DNA of 54,569 nucleotides from positions 1 through 54,569 of the forward strand of contig NZ_MBEJ01000033.1 of the NCBI RefSeq assembly GCF_001953975.1. Reading direction: 5' to 3'. The stretch comes from Mycobacterium sp. NS-7484 (GTDB lineage: Bacteria; Actinomycetota; Actinomycetes; Mycobacteriales; Mycobacteriaceae). Within the stretch, counting starts at the first letter, position 1, and each line of letters opens with the position of its first letter. Shown here piece by piece: positions 17,079 through 27,330 of the stretch. The position numbers were made by a program, and so were the translations under genes. Below the pieces are notes generated by a model. The model worked only from the letters and a program-made list of their open reading frames with translations. It did not search any database and was not told where the DNA came from.

Positions 17079-18437
17079 GTGCAGCGACGAATCATGGGCA
17101 TCGAGACAGAATTCGGTGTGACCTGCACGTTCCATGGCCATCGCCGGCTCAGTCCCGACGAGGTCGCCCGCTATTTGTTCCGGCGGGTGGTGTCGTGGGG
17201 CCGCAGTTCCAACGTGTTCCTTCGCAACGGGGCTCGGTTGTACCTCGACGTGGGCAGCCACCCCGAGTATGCGACCGCCGAATGCGACAACCTGACCCAA
17301 CTGGTCACCCACGACCGCGCCGGCGAGCGTGTTCTGGAGGACCTGCTGATCGACGCCGAGCAGCGGCTCGCCGACGAGGGCATCGGCGGCGACATCTACC
17401 TGTTCAAGAACAACACCGACTCGGCCGGCAACTCCTATGGCTGCCACGAGAACTACCTGATCGTGCGGGCCGGCGAGTTCTCCCGGATCTCCGATGTGCT
17501 GCTGCCGTTCCTGGTCACCCGCCAGTTGATTTGCGGCGCCGGCAAGGTGCTGCAGACGCCCAAGGCCGCCACCTACTGCCTGAGCCAGCGCGCCGAGCAC
17601 ATCTGGGAGGGCGTCTCGAGCGCCACCACCCGGTCGCGTCCGATCATCAACACCCGCGACGAGCCGCACGCCGACGCCGAGAAGTACCGCCGGCTGCACG
17701 TCATCGTCGGTGACTCCAACATGTGCGAGGCCACCACGATGCTCAAGGTGGGCACCGCCTCGCTGGTGCTGGAGATGATCGAGGCCGGTGTGCCGTTCCG
17801 CGACTTTTCCCTGGACAACCCGATCCGGGCCATCCGCGAGGTCAGCCATGATCTGACCGGCCGCCGCCCGGTTCGGCTGGCCGGCGGTCGGCAGGCCAGC
17901 GCGCTGGACATCCAGCGCGAGTACTACAGCCGGGCCGTGGAGTACCTGCAGACCCGCGAACCCAGCAGCCAGATCGAGCAGGTGGTCGATCTGTGGGGCC
18001 GCCAACTCGACGCGGTCGAGAGCCAGGATTTCGCGAAGGTCGACACCGAGATCGACTGGGTGATCAAGCGCAAGCTGTTCCAGCGCTACCAGGATCGCTA
18101 CAACATGGAGTTGTCCGATCCGAAGATCAGCCAGCTCGATCTCGCCTACCACGACATCAAGCGCGGTCGCGGGGTGTTCGATCTGCTGCAACGCAAAGGC
18201 CTGGCCTCCCGGATCACCACCGACGAGGAGATCGACGCGGCGGTCAACACCCCGCCGCAGACCACCAGGGCCAAATTGCGCGGCGAGTTCATCAGTGCCG
18301 CACAGGAAGCCGGGCGGGATTTCACCGTTGACTGGGTGCATCTCAAGCTCAACGATCAGGCCCAGCGCACTGTGCTCTGCAAGGATCCGTTCCGGTCCGT
18401 CGATGAGCGAGTCAAGCGCCTGATCGCCAGCATGTGA
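17079..18437 (+). CDS. pafA: Pup-protein ligase PafA
   Basis: A 452-residue ligase that uses ATP to join the C-terminal glutamate of deamidated Pup to lysines of target proteins. It is homologous to Dop and shares its fold. [10 protein letters not shown] supplies metal/ATP ligands, [16 protein letters not shown] holds catalytic Asp57, and [21 protein letters not shown] and [22 protein letters not shown] line the active site. The GTG at 17079 gives exactly the 452-residue length of the M. tuberculosis protein; the frame is open far upstream but those residues are unrelated. In this genome pafA is separated from dop/pup/prc by about 4 kb of other genes. Confidence 0.98.
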   Translation: MQRRIMGIETEFGVTCTFHGHRRLSPDEVARYLFRRVVSWGRSSNVFLRNGARLYLDVGSHPEYATAECDNLTQLVTHDRAGERVLEDLLIDAEQRLADEGIGGDIYLFKNNTDSAGNSYGCHENYLIVRAGEFSRISDVLLPFLVTRQLICGAGKVLQTPKAATYCLSQRAEHIWEGVSSATTRSRPIINTRDEPHADAEKYRRLHVIVGDSNMCEATTMLKVGTASLVLEMIEAGVPFRDFSLDNPIRAIREVSHDLTGRRPVRLAGGRQASALDIQREYYSRAVEYLQTREPSSQIEQVVDLWGRQLDAVESQDFAKVDTEIDWVIKRKLFQRYQDRYNMELSDPKISQLDLAYHDIKRGRGVFDLLQRKGLASRITTDEEIDAAVNTPPQTTRAKLRGEFISAAQEAGRDFTVDWVHLKLNDQAQRTVLCKDPFRSVDERVKRLIASM

Positions 18438-18441
18438 GCTT

Positions 18442-18447
18442 TAAGCT
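18442..18447 (+). promoter_or_regulatory. Candidate -10 element for leaderless pafB
   Basis: TAAGCT lies six bases before the pafB GTG and forms the right half of the palindrome AGCTTTAAGCT (18437-18447), just after the pafA stop. It could permit pafB expression independent of pafA. Confidence 0.45.
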
Positions 18448-18453
18448 CGTCTC

Positions 18454-19443
18454 GTGGCGGTATCCAAAGTCGAGCGGTTGATGAATCTTGTCATCGCCCT
18501 GCTGTCCACCCGGTCGTTCCTGCCTGCCGAGAAGATCCGCGCCAGTGTGGCCGGATACGCCGACAGTCCCAGCGACGAAGCGTTCTCCCGGATGTTCGAG
18601 CGCGACAAGAACGAGTTGCGCGATCTCGGTATCCCGTTGGAGACCGGCCGGGTGTCCAAATTCGATCCGACCGAGGGCTATCGGATCAACCGGGATTCCT
18701 ACGAGCTTCCCCCGGTGCAGTTGAGTGCCGACGAGGCCGCAGCGGTGGCGGTGGCCACCCAACTGTGGCAGTCCCCGGAATTGGTCACCGCGACGCAGGG
18801 CGCGCTGCTGAAGCTGCGGGCCGCGGGGGTCGATGTCGACGCCGAAGGTGCGGGGGTGGCGATCGCATCGACCGCGACATTGCCCGGGCTGCGAGGCTCC
18901 GAAGAGGTGTTGCGAATCCTGTTGTCGGCGATCGACTCCGGTCATGCGGTGCGCTTTCGCCACCGGGCCTCGCGTAGTGCCGAGCACACCCGCCGCACCG
19001 TCGAGCCCTGGGGTGTGGTCACTCACCGCGGCCGCTGGTATCTGGTCGGGCATGACCGCGACCGCGACGACATCCGTACCTTCCGGCTGTCGCGCATCGA
19101 TGCCGACGTGAGCACCGTCGGGTCGGCCGGTGCGGTGGCCAAGCCCGAGGGGGTCAATCTGCGGGAGATCGTCGCGCGTGCGGTGGCCGAACTTCCCACC
19201 GGGGAGCAAGCTCGCGTCTGGATTGCCGGTGGGCGGGCCACCGCGCTGCGTCGTCAGGCCACCGAGATCATGCCGCGCACGTTGGGCGGACGCGCAGGGG
19301 AGGAGATCACCGTCGACATCGGGATGTCAGACCGGCTGGCCCGGGAGATCGCGGGTTACGGCGCCGACGCCGTCGCGTTGGAACCCCAGTCGTTACGCGA
19401 CGACGTGGTGGGGCGGTTGCGGGCGCGGGCGGGCCGCGTATGA
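18454..19443 (+). CDS. pafB: PafB, WYL-domain transcriptional activator subunit
   Basis: A 329-residue protein with an N-terminal helix-turn-helix (KVERLMNLVIALLSTRSFLPAEKIRASVAGY, residues 5-40, and SRMFERDKNELRDLGIPLE) and a WYL domain around residues 140-220 (RTVEPWGVVTHRGRWYLVGHDRDRDDIRTFRLSRI). With PafC it forms a heterodimer that activates LexA-independent DNA-damage genes in mycobacteria; the name reflects operon position, not a role in pupylation. The start is GTG at 18454, 16 bases after pafA. Nearly collinear with Rv2096c. Confidence 0.97.
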   Translation: MAVSKVERLMNLVIALLSTRSFLPAEKIRASVAGYADSPSDEAFSRMFERDKNELRDLGIPLETGRVSKFDPTEGYRINRDSYELPPVQLSADEAAAVAVATQLWQSPELVTATQGALLKLRAAGVDVDAEGAGVAIASTATLPGLRGSEEVLRILLSAIDSGHAVRFRHRASRSAEHTRRTVEPWGVVTHRGRWYLVGHDRDRDDIRTFRLSRIDADVSTVGSAGAVAKPEGVNLREIVARAVAELPTGEQARVWIAGGRATALRRQATEIMPRTLGGRAGEEITVDIGMSDRLAREIAGYGADAVALEPQSLRDDVVGRLRARAGRV

Positions 19444-19474
19444 GGGTCAGCGCGGAGCCGGAGGCGGGCCGCGC

Positions 19475-20440
19475 ATGAGTCAGGTTTCGACCCGGCTGGT
19501 CCGGATGCTGAACATGGTCCCGTATTTCCAGGCCAACCCCAGGGTCACGCGTGATGAGGCCGCCGCCGCCCTGGGCGTCACGCGCAAGCAGCTCGACTCC
19601 GATCTGGAGCAACTGTGGATGTGCGGGCTTCCCGGTTACAGCCCCGGTGACCTCATCGACTTCGACTTCGAGGGCGACACCGTCGAAGTCACGTTCAGCG
19701 CCGGCGTGGACCGCCCGCTACGCCTGACCTCCACGGAGGCCACCGGCGTCCTCATGGCGTTGCGCACCCTGGTCGACGTGCCCGGCATGGTCGATCCGGA
19801 GGCGGCGCGCAGCGCCATCGCCAAGATCGAATCGGCCGCGGGCAGTCAACGCGCGCCCGTCGAAGAAACCGTTCCGGAGGAGACCGGTGCGGCCGGGGAC
19901 GTGCGCGCCGCCGTACGTGACGGACGCGCCGTGACGTTGGAGTACTACTCGGCTTCGCGGGACTCGCTGACCACCCGCACCGTCGACCCGATCCGGGTGG
20001 TGCTGATCGGGGAGAACAGCTACCTGGAGGCGTGGTGCCGCACCGCCGAGGCGGTGCGAATGTTCCGGTTCGACCGGATCATGTCCGCCGAGCGGCTGGA
20101 CGATCCTTCCGACCCGCCCTCACCGGCCGTCCAGGCCGGCACCGACACCTCGCTGTTCGATCCCGACAGCGCCGATCCGTCACTGCCGTCGGCGACCCTG
20201 GTGATCGACCGTTCGGCGTCGTGGATGTTCGACTACTACCCGCTGCGGATCGTCAACGAGCTGCCTGACGGGGCCTGCGAAGCGGTGATGACGTATGCCT
20301 CGCAGGAATGGATGGCCCGGTTCCTGCTGGGCTTCGGCTCGGCGGTGCGGGTGTTGGCGCCCGAACCACTGGCGCAGCGGGTGCAGGAATCGGCCGCCGC
20401 GGCGTTGCACGCTTACGAGACTGCCGACATCCGCGGGTAG
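19475..20440 (+). CDS. pafC: PafC, WYL-domain transcriptional activator subunit
   Basis: A 321-residue partner of PafB. It begins STRLVRMLNMVPYFQANPRVTRDEAAAALGVTRKQLDSDL (helix-turn-helix) and continues LWMCGLPGYSPGDLIDFDFEGD. A WYL-type core (about 145-215) contains LEYYSASRDSLTTRTVDPIRVVLIGENSYLEAWCRTAEAVRMFRFDRI, followed by a C-terminal extension domain. The ATG at 19475 has GGAGGC at 19460-19465 and lies 31 bases after pafB. WYL domains are thought to sense nucleic acid. The C-terminal half ends with a helix rich in Ala. Confidence 0.97.
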   Translation: MSQVSTRLVRMLNMVPYFQANPRVTRDEAAAALGVTRKQLDSDLEQLWMCGLPGYSPGDLIDFDFEGDTVEVTFSAGVDRPLRLTSTEATGVLMALRTLVDVPGMVDPEAARSAIAKIESAAGSQRAPVEETVPEETGAAGDVRAAVRDGRAVTLEYYSASRDSLTTRTVDPIRVVLIGENSYLEAWCRTAEAVRMFRFDRIMSAERLDDPSDPPSPAVQAGTDTSLFDPDSADPSLPSATLVIDRSASWMFDYYPLRIVNELPDGACEAVMTYASQEWMARFLLGFGSAVRVLAPEPLAQRVQESAAAALHAYETADIRG

Positions 20441-20470
20441 ACTCGGCACGGACGTCTGGAGGTAACCAAA

Positions 20471-20710
20471 TTGGGTGGTCTACAACCCTGGCACTGGATC
20501 ATTGTCATCGCGGTGTTCGTGCTGCTTTTCGGTGCCAAGAAGCTGCCGGACGCGGCGCGGTCGCTCGGCAAGTCGATGCGGATCTTCAAGTCCGAGATCA
20601 AGGAGATGCAGTCGGATTCGTCGGCCGAGGCGCCACCGGCCAAGCCGATTACCTCCGAGCGTGTCGAGGCGCCGGCGCCTGAGCAGTCCCCGGACCGCCA
20701 CACGGCCTGA
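20471..20710 (+). CDS. tatA: Sec-independent protein translocase subunit TatA
   Basis: A 79-residue pore-forming subunit of the twin-arginine translocase. Residues 6-20 form the short membrane helix ([18 protein letters not shown]), then the conserved [26 protein letters not shown] amphipathic helix and a disordered acidic/proline tail. The start is TTG at 20471, selected because GGAGGT (20459-20464) is ideally placed and the protein then aligns with mycobacterial TatA from its first residue. It is followed by tatC, the usual actinobacterial order. Confidence 0.96.
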   Translation: MGGLQPWHWIIVIAVFVLLFGAKKLPDAARSLGKSMRIFKSEIKEMQSDSSAEAPPAKPITSERVEAPAPEQSPDRHTA

Positions 20711-20786
20711 CCGGTCCGGTAACCGATCGCGGTCATCGCCCCGCGATGCCGCTTCGCGCCAACCACCAGGCCTCTAAAACACTCCT

Positions 20787-21743
20787 GTGACCTCCGGATT
20801 CATCAAGAAACTCGATCCGCGCCGCCGCCGTTCGCGGGTCAATCCCGACGGCACGATGTCGTTGGTCGATCACCTGCACGAGCTGCGCAACCGGCTGCTC
20901 ATCTCGGTGGCCGCAGTCCTGGTCACCACCATTGTCGGGTTCCTCTGGTACACCCACGGGATCTTCGGTTTCCACAGCCTCGGCGAATGGCTGCGCGGCC
21001 CCTACTGTTCGCTGCCTGATTCAGCCCGCGCGACGATTGCCCCCGACGGGGAGTGCCGGCTGCTGGCGACCGGTCCGTTCGACCAGTTCATGCTGCGCCT
21101 CAAGGTGGCGCTGGCCGCGGGCCTGGTGATGGCCTGCCCGGTGTGGCTCTACCAGCTGTGGGCGTTCATCACCCCGGGCCTGTACAAGAAGGAACGACGC
21201 TTCGCGATGGCGTTCGTCGGCTTCGGCGCCGTGCTGTTCATCGCCGGGGCGGTGCTGGCCTACGTGGTGCTGGCCACGGCGCTGGGCTTCCTGTTGACGG
21301 TCGGCAGCGACGTACAGGTCACCGCGCTGTCGGGCGAGCAATACTTCGGCTTCCTGATCAACCTGCTGTTGGTGTTCGGCATCAGCTTCGAGTTCCCGCT
21401 GCTGATCATCATGCTCAACCTGGTGGGAGTGCTCAGCTATGAGCGGCTCAAGGCCTGGCGTCGCGGATTGATCTTCGGCTTGTTCGTGTTCGCGGCGTTC
21501 GCCACCCCGGGGTCGGACCCGTTCACCATGCTGGCGTTGGCCTGCACGCTGAGCCTGCTGCTGGAGTTCGCCATCCAGATCGCGAGGTTCAACGACAAGC
21601 GCAAGGCTCGGCGCGAGGCGCTGGAGGTGCCCGAGGACGAGGCCGCGCCCATCCCGACGGTGGAGCCCGTTCCGAGACCGGACCCGGTTACCGCACCGGA
21701 CTCGGGGGCATCCCGGATCGACATCGACGACGATGCCACCTGA
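20787..21743 (+). CDS. tatC: Sec-independent protein translocase subunit TatC
   Basis: A 318-residue polytopic receptor for twin-arginine signal peptides. Six membrane helices are expected between residues 35 and 260. Family motifs are [15 protein letters not shown] at the first cytoplasmic region (signal-peptide site), [38 protein letters not shown], and [15 protein letters not shown]. The C-terminal 50 residues are hydrophilic, Pro/Asp-rich. The start is GTG at 20787; the end overlaps helY by 11 bases. Works with TatA (and TatB, not in this window) to export folded proteins. Confidence 0.96.
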   Translation: MTSGFIKKLDPRRRRSRVNPDGTMSLVDHLHELRNRLLISVAAVLVTTIVGFLWYTHGIFGFHSLGEWLRGPYCSLPDSARATIAPDGECRLLATGPFDQFMLRLKVALAAGLVMACPVWLYQLWAFITPGLYKKERRFAMAFVGFGAVLFIAGAVLAYVVLATALGFLLTVGSDVQVTALSGEQYFGFLINLLLVFGISFEFPLLIIMLNLVGVLSYERLKAWRRGLIFGLFVFAAFATPGSDPFTMLALACTLSLLLEFAIQIARFNDKRKARREALEVPEDEAAPIPTVEPVPRPDPVTAPDSGASRIDIDDDAT

Positions 21744-24495
21744 GTCGGGTGATGCCAACGGCGGTGAACTGACCAGGTTCACCGCCGACTACCCCTTCGC
21801 ACTCGACGATTTCCAGCTGCGGGCCTGCCGTGCGCTCGAAGGTGGGCACGGCGTGCTGGTCTGCGCGCCCACCGGTGCGGGCAAGACCGTGGTCGGCGAG
21901 TTCGCGGTGCACCTGGCCCTGGCGGCCGGCGGCAAATGTTTCTACACCACCCCGATCAAGGCGCTGAGCAACCAGAAGCACACCGATCTGGTGGCCCGCT
22001 ACGGAGCCGACAAGATCGGGTTGCTCACCGGTGATCAGTCCATCAACGGCGACGCCGACATCGTGGTGATGACCACCGAAGTGCTGCGCAACATGCTGTA
22101 CGCGAATTCTCCTGCGTTGCACGGGCTTTCCTACGTCGTGATGGACGAGGTGCACTTCCTGGCCGACCGGATGCGCGGCGCGGTGTGGGAGGAGGTGATC
22201 CTGCACCTGCCAGAAGAAGTCCTGTTGGTCAGCCTGTCGGCCACGGTCAGCAACGCCGAGGAGTTCGGCGGCTGGATCCAGACCGTGCGCGGGGACACCA
22301 CCGTCGTCGTCGATGAGCACCGGCCCGTCCCGTTGTCCCAGCACATGCTCGTCGGCCGGCGGTTGTTCGATCTGTTCGAGGGCACCAACAGTGCGCTCGT
22401 CGATCCCGATCTGCTGCGCCACATCCACCACCGGCGCGAAGCCGACCGGCTGGCCGACTGGCAGCCGCGCGGGCGGGGGCGCGGTGGTGGCCGTCCGCAG
22501 CTGTACCGGCCGCCGAGCCGGCCTGACGTGATCGCCACCCTCGACGCGGAGGGTCTGCTGCCCGCCATCACCTTCGTGTTCTCCCGGGCCGGCTGTGATG
22601 CCGCAGTGCAGCAGTGTCTGCGCGCGCCGTTGCGGCTGACCACCGACGAGGAGCGCGCGCGGATCGCGGCGATCGTGGACCGGCGCTGCGCCGATCTGGC
22701 CGAATCCGATCTGATCGTGCTGGACTATCACCAGTGGCGGGAAGGTCTGCTGCGCGGATTGGCCGCCCACCACGCCGGCATGCTGCCGGTGTTCCGGCAC
22801 ACCGTCGAGGAGCTGTTCACCGCGGGTCTGGTCAAGGCGGTGTTCGCCACCGAGACCCTGGCGCTGGGCATCAACATGCCGGCCCGCACCGTGGTGCTCG
22901 AGCGGCTGGTGAAGTTCAACGGTGAGCAGCATGTGCCGTTGACGCCGGGGGAGTACACCCAGCTGACCGGACGGGCCGGACGGCGCGGGATCGACGTCGA
23001 AGGCCACGCCGTGGTGCTGTGGCGGCCCGACGACAGCAACGCCGAACCCGCCGAAGTGGCCGGCCTGGCCTCGACCCGGACCTTCCCGCTGCGCAGCTCG
23101 TTCGCCCCCAGCTACAACATGACCATCAACCTGGTGCAGCAGATGGGGCCCGAACAAGCCCGCAAGCTGCTGGAGCGATCGTTTGCCCAGTACCAGGCGG
23201 ACCGATCGGTCGTCGGCCTGGTGCGCGGTATCGCCCGCGGTGAGCGGATGATGGGCGAGCTGGCCGCAGAACTCGGCGGAAAAGACGCACCGATCCTGGA
23301 CTACGTCCGGCTGCGGTCCAAGATCGGGGAACGCGAGCGGGCGCAGTCGCGGGCCTCACGGCTGCAACGGCGCCAGGCCGCCACCGACGCGCTGGCCGGC
23401 TTGCGTCGCGGTGACATCATCACGATCACCCACGGGCGACGCGGCGGATTGGCCGTGGTGCTGGAGCCGGCCGAACGCCACAGTGACGACCCGAGACCAC
23501 TCGTGCTGACCGAACACCGTTGGGCCGGGCGGATTTCGTCGGCCGACTATTCCGGAGCCTCGGCCCCCTTGGGCACGATGGCCCTGCCCAAGCGAGTGGA
23601 GCACCGTCAGCCGCGGGTGCGGCGAGACCTGGCGTCGGCGCTGCGCTCGGCAGCGGCCGATCTGTCGGTGCCCTCGAAGCGCGCGAGCCGGGGTGCCGGG
23701 GCACCGGAACGCGACGTGGATCCCGAACTGGCCGATCTGCGTGATCAACTGCGCCATCACCCGGCGCACCAGTTGCCCGACCGTGAGGCCAAGGCCCGGA
23801 TCGCCGAACGCTACCTGCGCATCGAACGCGACAACGCCCAGATTCAGCAGAAGGTCAATGCGGCGACGAACTCGTTGGCCCGCACGTTCGACCGGATCGT
23901 GGCGCTGCTGAGCGAACGTGGATTCATCAGCGCCGACAGCGACGAGTCCGGTCCGAATCTCAAGGTGACCGACGCCGGGCGACTGCTGGCCCGCATCTAC
24001 AGCGAGAGCGATCTGCTGGTGGCCGAATGCCTGCGCGGTCGGCTGTGGGAAGGCCTGCAACCGGCGGAGCTGGCGGGGGTGCTCTCGGCGGTGCTCTTCG
24101 AGTCACGTGGGGACGCCGCAGGCGGCGTGCTCGGAATCGATGTTCCGACCGAAGGATTGCGGCGCGCGCTGGCCAAGACCCGCCGCATGTCGGCAGACCT
24201 GCGTGGTGACGAACAACGGCACCGCCTGGCACCGAGCCGCGAACCCGACGAGGGATTCGTCACCGCGGTCTACCGTTGGGCCAACACCGGTGATCTGGCC
24301 GTCGCGCTGGAGGCCTCGGATGTGAACGGCTCGGGCACCGCGCTGTCGGCCGGTGATTTCGTGCGGTGGTGCCGTCAGGTGCTCGACCTGCTCGACCAGG
24401 TGCGCAATTCCGCGCCGACATCAAGCCTGCGCAATACCGCGAAACGCGCTGTCAACGACGTTCGGCGCGGCGTTGTTGCTGTTGATGCGGGGTAG
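21733..24495 (+). CDS. helY: Ski2/Mtr4-type DEVH-box RNA helicase HelY
   Basis: A 920-residue superfamily-2 helicase. Q-motif-like [11 protein letters not shown] leads to Walker A APTGAGKT (45-52), [11 protein letters not shown] (motif Ia), [10 protein letters not shown] (DEVH box), SLSATVSN (motif III), and [17 protein letters not shown] with [12 protein letters not shown] (motifs V/VI). A long C-terminal half resembles the DSHCT region of Mtr4/Ski2 helicases. A basic segment of alternating Arg/Gly (about residues 250-262) is inserted after the DEVH core. The start overlaps tatC. Equivalent to Rv2092c. RNA turnover is the probable role from family membership. Confidence 0.95.
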   Translation: MPPESGDANGGELTRFTADYPFALDDFQLRACRALEGGHGVLVCAPTGAGKTVVGEFAVHLALAAGGKCFYTTPIKALSNQKHTDLVARYGADKIGLLTGDQSINGDADIVVMTTEVLRNMLYANSPALHGLSYVVMDEVHFLADRMRGAVWEEVILHLPEEVLLVSLSATVSNAEEFGGWIQTVRGDTTVVVDEHRPVPLSQHMLVGRRLFDLFEGTNSALVDPDLLRHIHHRREADRLADWQPRGRGRGGGRPQLYRPPSRPDVIATLDAEGLLPAITFVFSRAGCDAAVQQCLRAPLRLTTDEERARIAAIVDRRCADLAESDLIVLDYHQWREGLLRGLAAHHAGMLPVFRHTVEELFTAGLVKAVFATETLALGINMPARTVVLERLVKFNGEQHVPLTPGEYTQLTGRAGRRGIDVEGHAVVLWRPDDSNAEPAEVAGLASTRTFPLRSSFAPSYNMTINLVQQMGPEQARKLLERSFAQYQADRSVVGLVRGIARGERMMGELAAELGGKDAPILDYVRLRSKIGERERAQSRASRLQRRQAATDALAGLRRGDIITITHGRRGGLAVVLEPAERHSDDPRPLVLTEHRWAGRISSADYSGASAPLGTMALPKRVEHRQPRVRRDLASALRSAAADLSVPSKRASRGAGAPERDVDPELADLRDQLRHHPAHQLPDREAKARIAERYLRIERDNAQIQQKVNAATNSLARTFDRIVALLSERGFISADSDESGPNLKVTDAGRLLARIYSESDLLVAECLRGRLWEGLQPAELAGVLSAVLFESRGDAAGGVLGIDVPTEGLRRALAKTRRMSADLRGDEQRHRLAPSREPDEGFVTAVYRWANTGDLAVALEASDVNGSGTALSAGDFVRWCRQVLDLLDQVRNSAPTSSLRNTAKRAVNDVRRGVVAVDAG

Positions 24496-24533
24496 GGTGT
24501 TTTGGCGACACCCGAACAGGATCAAGGAGAATC

Positions 24534-25337
24534 ATGAGCGGACCGCAGGGATCTGACCAGGGACAGCAGTGGCCCGGTCAGCAGCCTGAGCCCGGTAAGG
24601 ACCAGCCTTCGGGTGCCGAGGCCTGGCAGCCGCCGACCCCTGGTTCCGAGGACGCCACGACGCACACACCGGCCTGGCAACCGCCGGCATATACGCCGCA
24701 GCAGTACCCGTCGTACCAACCGCCTGCACCGGGTGTCCAGCAGCCGGATTATTCGCAACCGCAACAGCCCCAGCAGCCGCAGTACCCCGGGACCGAGCAG
24801 TACGGTCAGCAGGCCTACCCGCCGCCCGGCCAGGCGCCGCAATACCCCCAGATGCCCGGTTATGGGCAACCGCCCCAGTTCGGGCAGCCGGGGCAGCCCC
24901 CGCAATACGGGCAGCCGGGACAGTACGGTCAGCCCGGCCAATACGGCGCCCCCGGCCAGTTCGGGCAGTACGGTGTGCCGGGTTCTGAGGAAGGCTCCAA
25001 GCGTTCGCTGGCGATGATCGGCGGTATCGGCGGCGGCCTGGTGGTCCTGTTGCTGGCCATCATCGCGGTGACCGCGTTCTGGCTGCCCGGATGGGCGGTC
25101 ACCACCAAGCTCGACATCAACAAGGCCCAGAGCGGTGTCGAGCAGATCCTGACCGACAAGACCAATGGCTACGGCGCCACGAAGGTCACCGGCGTCAAGT
25201 GCAACGACGGCGAAAACCCCACGGTCAAAAAGGATTCGACGTTCGACTGCGAGGTGACGATCGACGGCACCAAGCGCAAGGTCACGGTCACCTTCAAAGA
25301 CGACAAGGGCACCTACGAGGTCGGCCGGCCCAAGTAG
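24534..25337 (+). CDS. Pro/Gln/Tyr-rich membrane protein with DUF4333 domain
   Basis: A 267-residue protein homologous in position to Rv2091c. Residues 1-150 are low-complexity, with repeated Gln-Pro-Gly-Gln-(Pro/Tyr) units in the second half. One membrane helix follows (about 158-184, [24 protein letters not shown]). The outside domain of about 80 residues begins [41 protein letters not shown] and matches DUF4333, with a conserved pair of cysteines (VKCND, FDCEV). The ATG has AAGGAGA six bases upstream. Function is unknown; the disordered cytoplasmic arm and single-span layout are typical of actinobacterial envelope proteins. Confidence 0.8.
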   Translation: MSGPQGSDQGQQWPGQQPEPGKDQPSGAEAWQPPTPGSEDATTHTPAWQPPAYTPQQYPSYQPPAPGVQQPDYSQPQQPQQPQYPGTEQYGQQAYPPPGQAPQYPQMPGYGQPPQFGQPGQPPQYGQPGQYGQPGQYGAPGQFGQYGVPGSEEGSKRSLAMIGGIGGGLVVLLLAIIAVTAFWLPGWAVTTKLDINKAQSGVEQILTDKTNGYGATKVTGVKCNDGENPTVKKDSTFDCEVTIDGTKRKVTVTFKDDKGTYEVGRPK

Positions 25338-25350
25338 GCGTGCGCCCCCG

Positions 25351-25409
25351 CCGTTTTCCACCTGAGGGTCGCTGCGCCGCGCTGCGAATGACCCTGCGGT
25401 GGAAAACGG
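25351..25409. terminator. Bidirectional terminator between convergent genes
   Basis: CCGTTTTCCACC (25351-25362) is the exact reverse complement of GGTGGAAAACGG (25398-25409), and GGGTC/GACCC extend the stem inward. The element sits between the convergent DUF4333 and exonuclease genes. The T-run and A-run are inside the stem, so it can act in both directions. Confidence 0.65.
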
Positions 25410-25421
25410 TGACGAGGACTG

Positions 25422-26384
25422 TCAGTGCCCGGGCAGTTGGTCCAGCGCCGTCTGCAACCGGCCGATCGACGAGGTGACCCCGTACGCGGCGGCCAGAGCG
25501 GCCACCCGGGCCGGGTCGGCGGCCGCCAGCGGCAGTGCATCGGTGGTGGTCGACAGCTGCACCGGAGCATCGGTGGCCACCCGCACCACCGGCTCGGCTG
25601 CGGCAATGTACTCGGCGGCGGCCCGCAGTTTGGTCCGATGTGCTTTGGACAGTGAGGATTTCGGGTCTTCGACGGCTGCCTGGATGCCCTGTAGTGAGCC
25701 GTGCCGGGCCAACAGCGTGGCGGCGGTCTTCTCGCCGATACCGGCGACGCCGGGCAGTCCGTCGGACGGGTCGCCGCGCAGCAGCGCCAACTCCGCGTAG
25801 GCCGGTCCGGCGCGGTCGATGGGCACCCCATAGATGTCGGCGACCTCGGCCGGCCCGTACTTCGTCGCCTTGGCCAACCCTCGGCCGATGTAGAGGACCC
25901 GCACGGTGGGGGCGGGGTCATCGCGGACCAACTGCAGCAGATCGCGATCACCGCTGACCACCACCACCGAGTCCTGCTGTTCGGCCGTGGCCAGCGTGCC
26001 CAGCACGTCGTCCGCCTCGAACCCAGCCGCCCCGGCCGTCGCGATACCGAACGCGTCGAGCAATTCCATGATCATGGCCACCTGCGGCGTGAGGTCGTCG
26101 GGAACCTCCTCGACATCAGGGGTTCCGTCCGGGCGGGGCTCCTCGACCCGATGTGCCTTGTACGACGGCACCAGGTCGACGCGCCACTGTGGCCGCCAGT
26201 CGTCGTCGCGGCACACCACCAACCGTCTTGGCCGTTCCCGGGTCACTAGCGTGGCGATCGAGTCCAGGAACCCGCGCACCGCGTTCACGGGTCGGCCGTC
26301 GGGTGCCTTGATCGAGGACGGCACACCGAAGTACGACCGGAACCACATGCTGGCCCCGTCGAGCAGCAGAACAGGGTCGCTCAC
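25422..26384 (-). CDS. 5'-3' exonuclease (FEN/PolI N-terminal type)
   Basis: A 320-residue protein of the 5'-nuclease superfamily, the equivalent of Rv2090. [18 protein letters not shown] opens the fold; [11 protein letters not shown] and [12 protein letters not shown] supply metal-binding acidic residues; [28 protein letters not shown] is the helix-hairpin-helix DNA-binding motif. It lacks polymerase domains, so it is a free-standing flap or 5' exonuclease for repair or Okazaki fragment processing. The start is GTG at 26384, with GGGAGG six bases upstream; it overlaps the stop of the thioesterase-like gene by four bases, giving coupled translation. Confidence 0.92.
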   Translation of the reverse strand: MSDPVLLLDGASMWFRSYFGVPSSIKAPDGRPVNAVRGFLDSIATLVTRERPRRLVVCRDDDWRPQWRVDLVPSYKAHRVEEPRPDGTPDVEEVPDDLTPQVAMIMELLDAFGIATAGAAGFEADDVLGTLATAEQQDSVVVVSGDRDLLQLVRDDPAPTVRVLYIGRGLAKATKYGPAEVADIYGVPIDRAGPAYAELALLRGDPSDGLPGVAGIGEKTAATLLARHGSLQGIQAAVEDPKSSLSKAHRTKLRAAAEYIAAAEPVVRVATDAPVQLSTTTDALPLAAADPARVAALAAAYGVTSSIGRLQTALDQLPGH

Positions 26385-27244
26385 GACATCCTCCCGAAAA
26401 CATAGGACGCGGCGGTGACCGCTTTGCCGCCCGCACCTTCGTCGTGCAGGGTGGCCCGAACCGCGACGGTGCCCGCCGCGCCGGAAAGGACCTGGGTGTC
26501 GACCCGGAACGGACCGGTCTTGCCCCGGGCCAGGAACATCACGTGCGACGAAAGGCCTTGGAGCGCCTCGGTCTTCGCGGCATCTACGGCACTCTCCATG
26601 GCGGCGGTCTCCAGGATCACGAACTGCGGGCCGATGTGCAGCGCGGCGTCGGGGGAGGCCACCTCGACCGCCAACCGCGGCAGGGCCCAGTGCCCGGCTC
26701 CATCTCCGTCGTCGCGTTTGTGGCCGCCGAACACCTGCCACAGCGGCGGCAGATCGGGACTGTCGACGACGTCGATCGGATCGACAGGCATCTTCTGCAG
26801 GCCCTCGGGCGGAACGCCGATGGACACCCCCTGACCCTCGGTGAGTGCCACCACCCGCGCCGGGTTGTCGGCATCGACGATGACCGAGCGGCTGTAGGCC
26901 ATCTGCCTGCCCTGCTTGAGCACCTCGGTGTCGACGCGGATGCGCTTGACGTCGCGAGCCGGATCGAGCAGCTGACAGGAATGCACGACCGGGTTCGGTA
27001 CCGCTTCCAGATCACTGACCCCGCCGCTGTCGGGCGAGGAGATGCCAAGCACAGCCAGCAGCAGCCCGCCGGTCGGATTGCGCATGTCGTGGCGCAGCGT
27101 CACGGTGTCGTCGGCCGGGCCCAGGTCCATCGAGGAGTAGGTGCGGCCCAGGTACCGATAGCTCAGCAGGCCACCCCAGCGCTTCTGTAGCTCGGCGGCG
27201 TACGCCTGCGGATCGTCGGTGAGATCGCGGATATCACGCAACAT
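26381..27244 (-). CDS. Double hot-dog-fold (thioesterase-like) protein
   Basis: A 287-residue protein with features of two tandem hot-dog domains: a first half with [26 protein letters not shown] and a second half ending [49 protein letters not shown]. The segment [10 protein letters not shown] resembles PaaI-type active-site helices. No catalytic residue can be fixed by eye. It begins with ATG at 27244 and overlaps the exonuclease start. Likely acyl-CoA binding or hydrolysis by fold; substrate unknown. Family confidence is moderate. Confidence 0.6.
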   Translation of the reverse strand: MLRDIRDLTDDPQAYAAELQKRWGGLLSYRYLGRTYSSMDLGPADDTVTLRHDMRNPTGGLLLAVLGISSPDSGGVSDLEAVPNPVVHSCQLLDPARDVKRIRVDTEVLKQGRQMAYSRSVIVDADNPARVVALTEGQGVSIGVPPEGLQKMPVDPIDVVDSPDLPPLWQVFGGHKRDDGDGAGHWALPRLAVEVASPDAALHIGPQFVILETAAMESAVDAAKTEALQGLSSHVMFLARGKTGPFRVDTQVLSGAAGTVAVRATLHDEGAGGKAVTAASYVFGRMS

Positions 27245-27251
27245 TCCAGCG

Positions 27252-27257
27252 ACAGTA
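27252..27257 (-). promoter_or_regulatory. Candidate -10 element for leaderless thioesterase-like gene
   Basis: On the minus strand TACTGT lies seven bases before the ATG at 27244, with no Shine-Dalgarno. Confidence 0.4.
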
Positions 27258-27317
27258 GCCGGTGGGCGCCGTGGACCTGGCCGGACACTCGGACAGATAC
27301 CGCGGCGGTGCAGACGT

Positions 27318-27323
27318 TAGCCT
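27318..27323 (+). promoter_or_regulatory. Candidate -10 element for leaderless pepE
   Basis: TAGCCT lies seven bases before the pepE ATG, with no Shine-Dalgarno. It is divergent from the element for the thioesterase-like gene. Confidence 0.4.
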
Positions 27324-27330
27324 CGAAACC

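Noticed and set aside
16644..18341. 565-codon minus-strand frame opposite pafA
   Set aside because: Shadow of pafA; no recognisable domain.
16934..18453. PafBC-type damage promoter (TTGTCRGTG-N8-TANNNT) before pafA or pafB
   Set aside because: The best alignments match only about five of nine bases and have the wrong spacing.
21688..23157. 489-codon minus-strand frame opposite helY
   Set aside because: Shadow of the helicase; no motifs.
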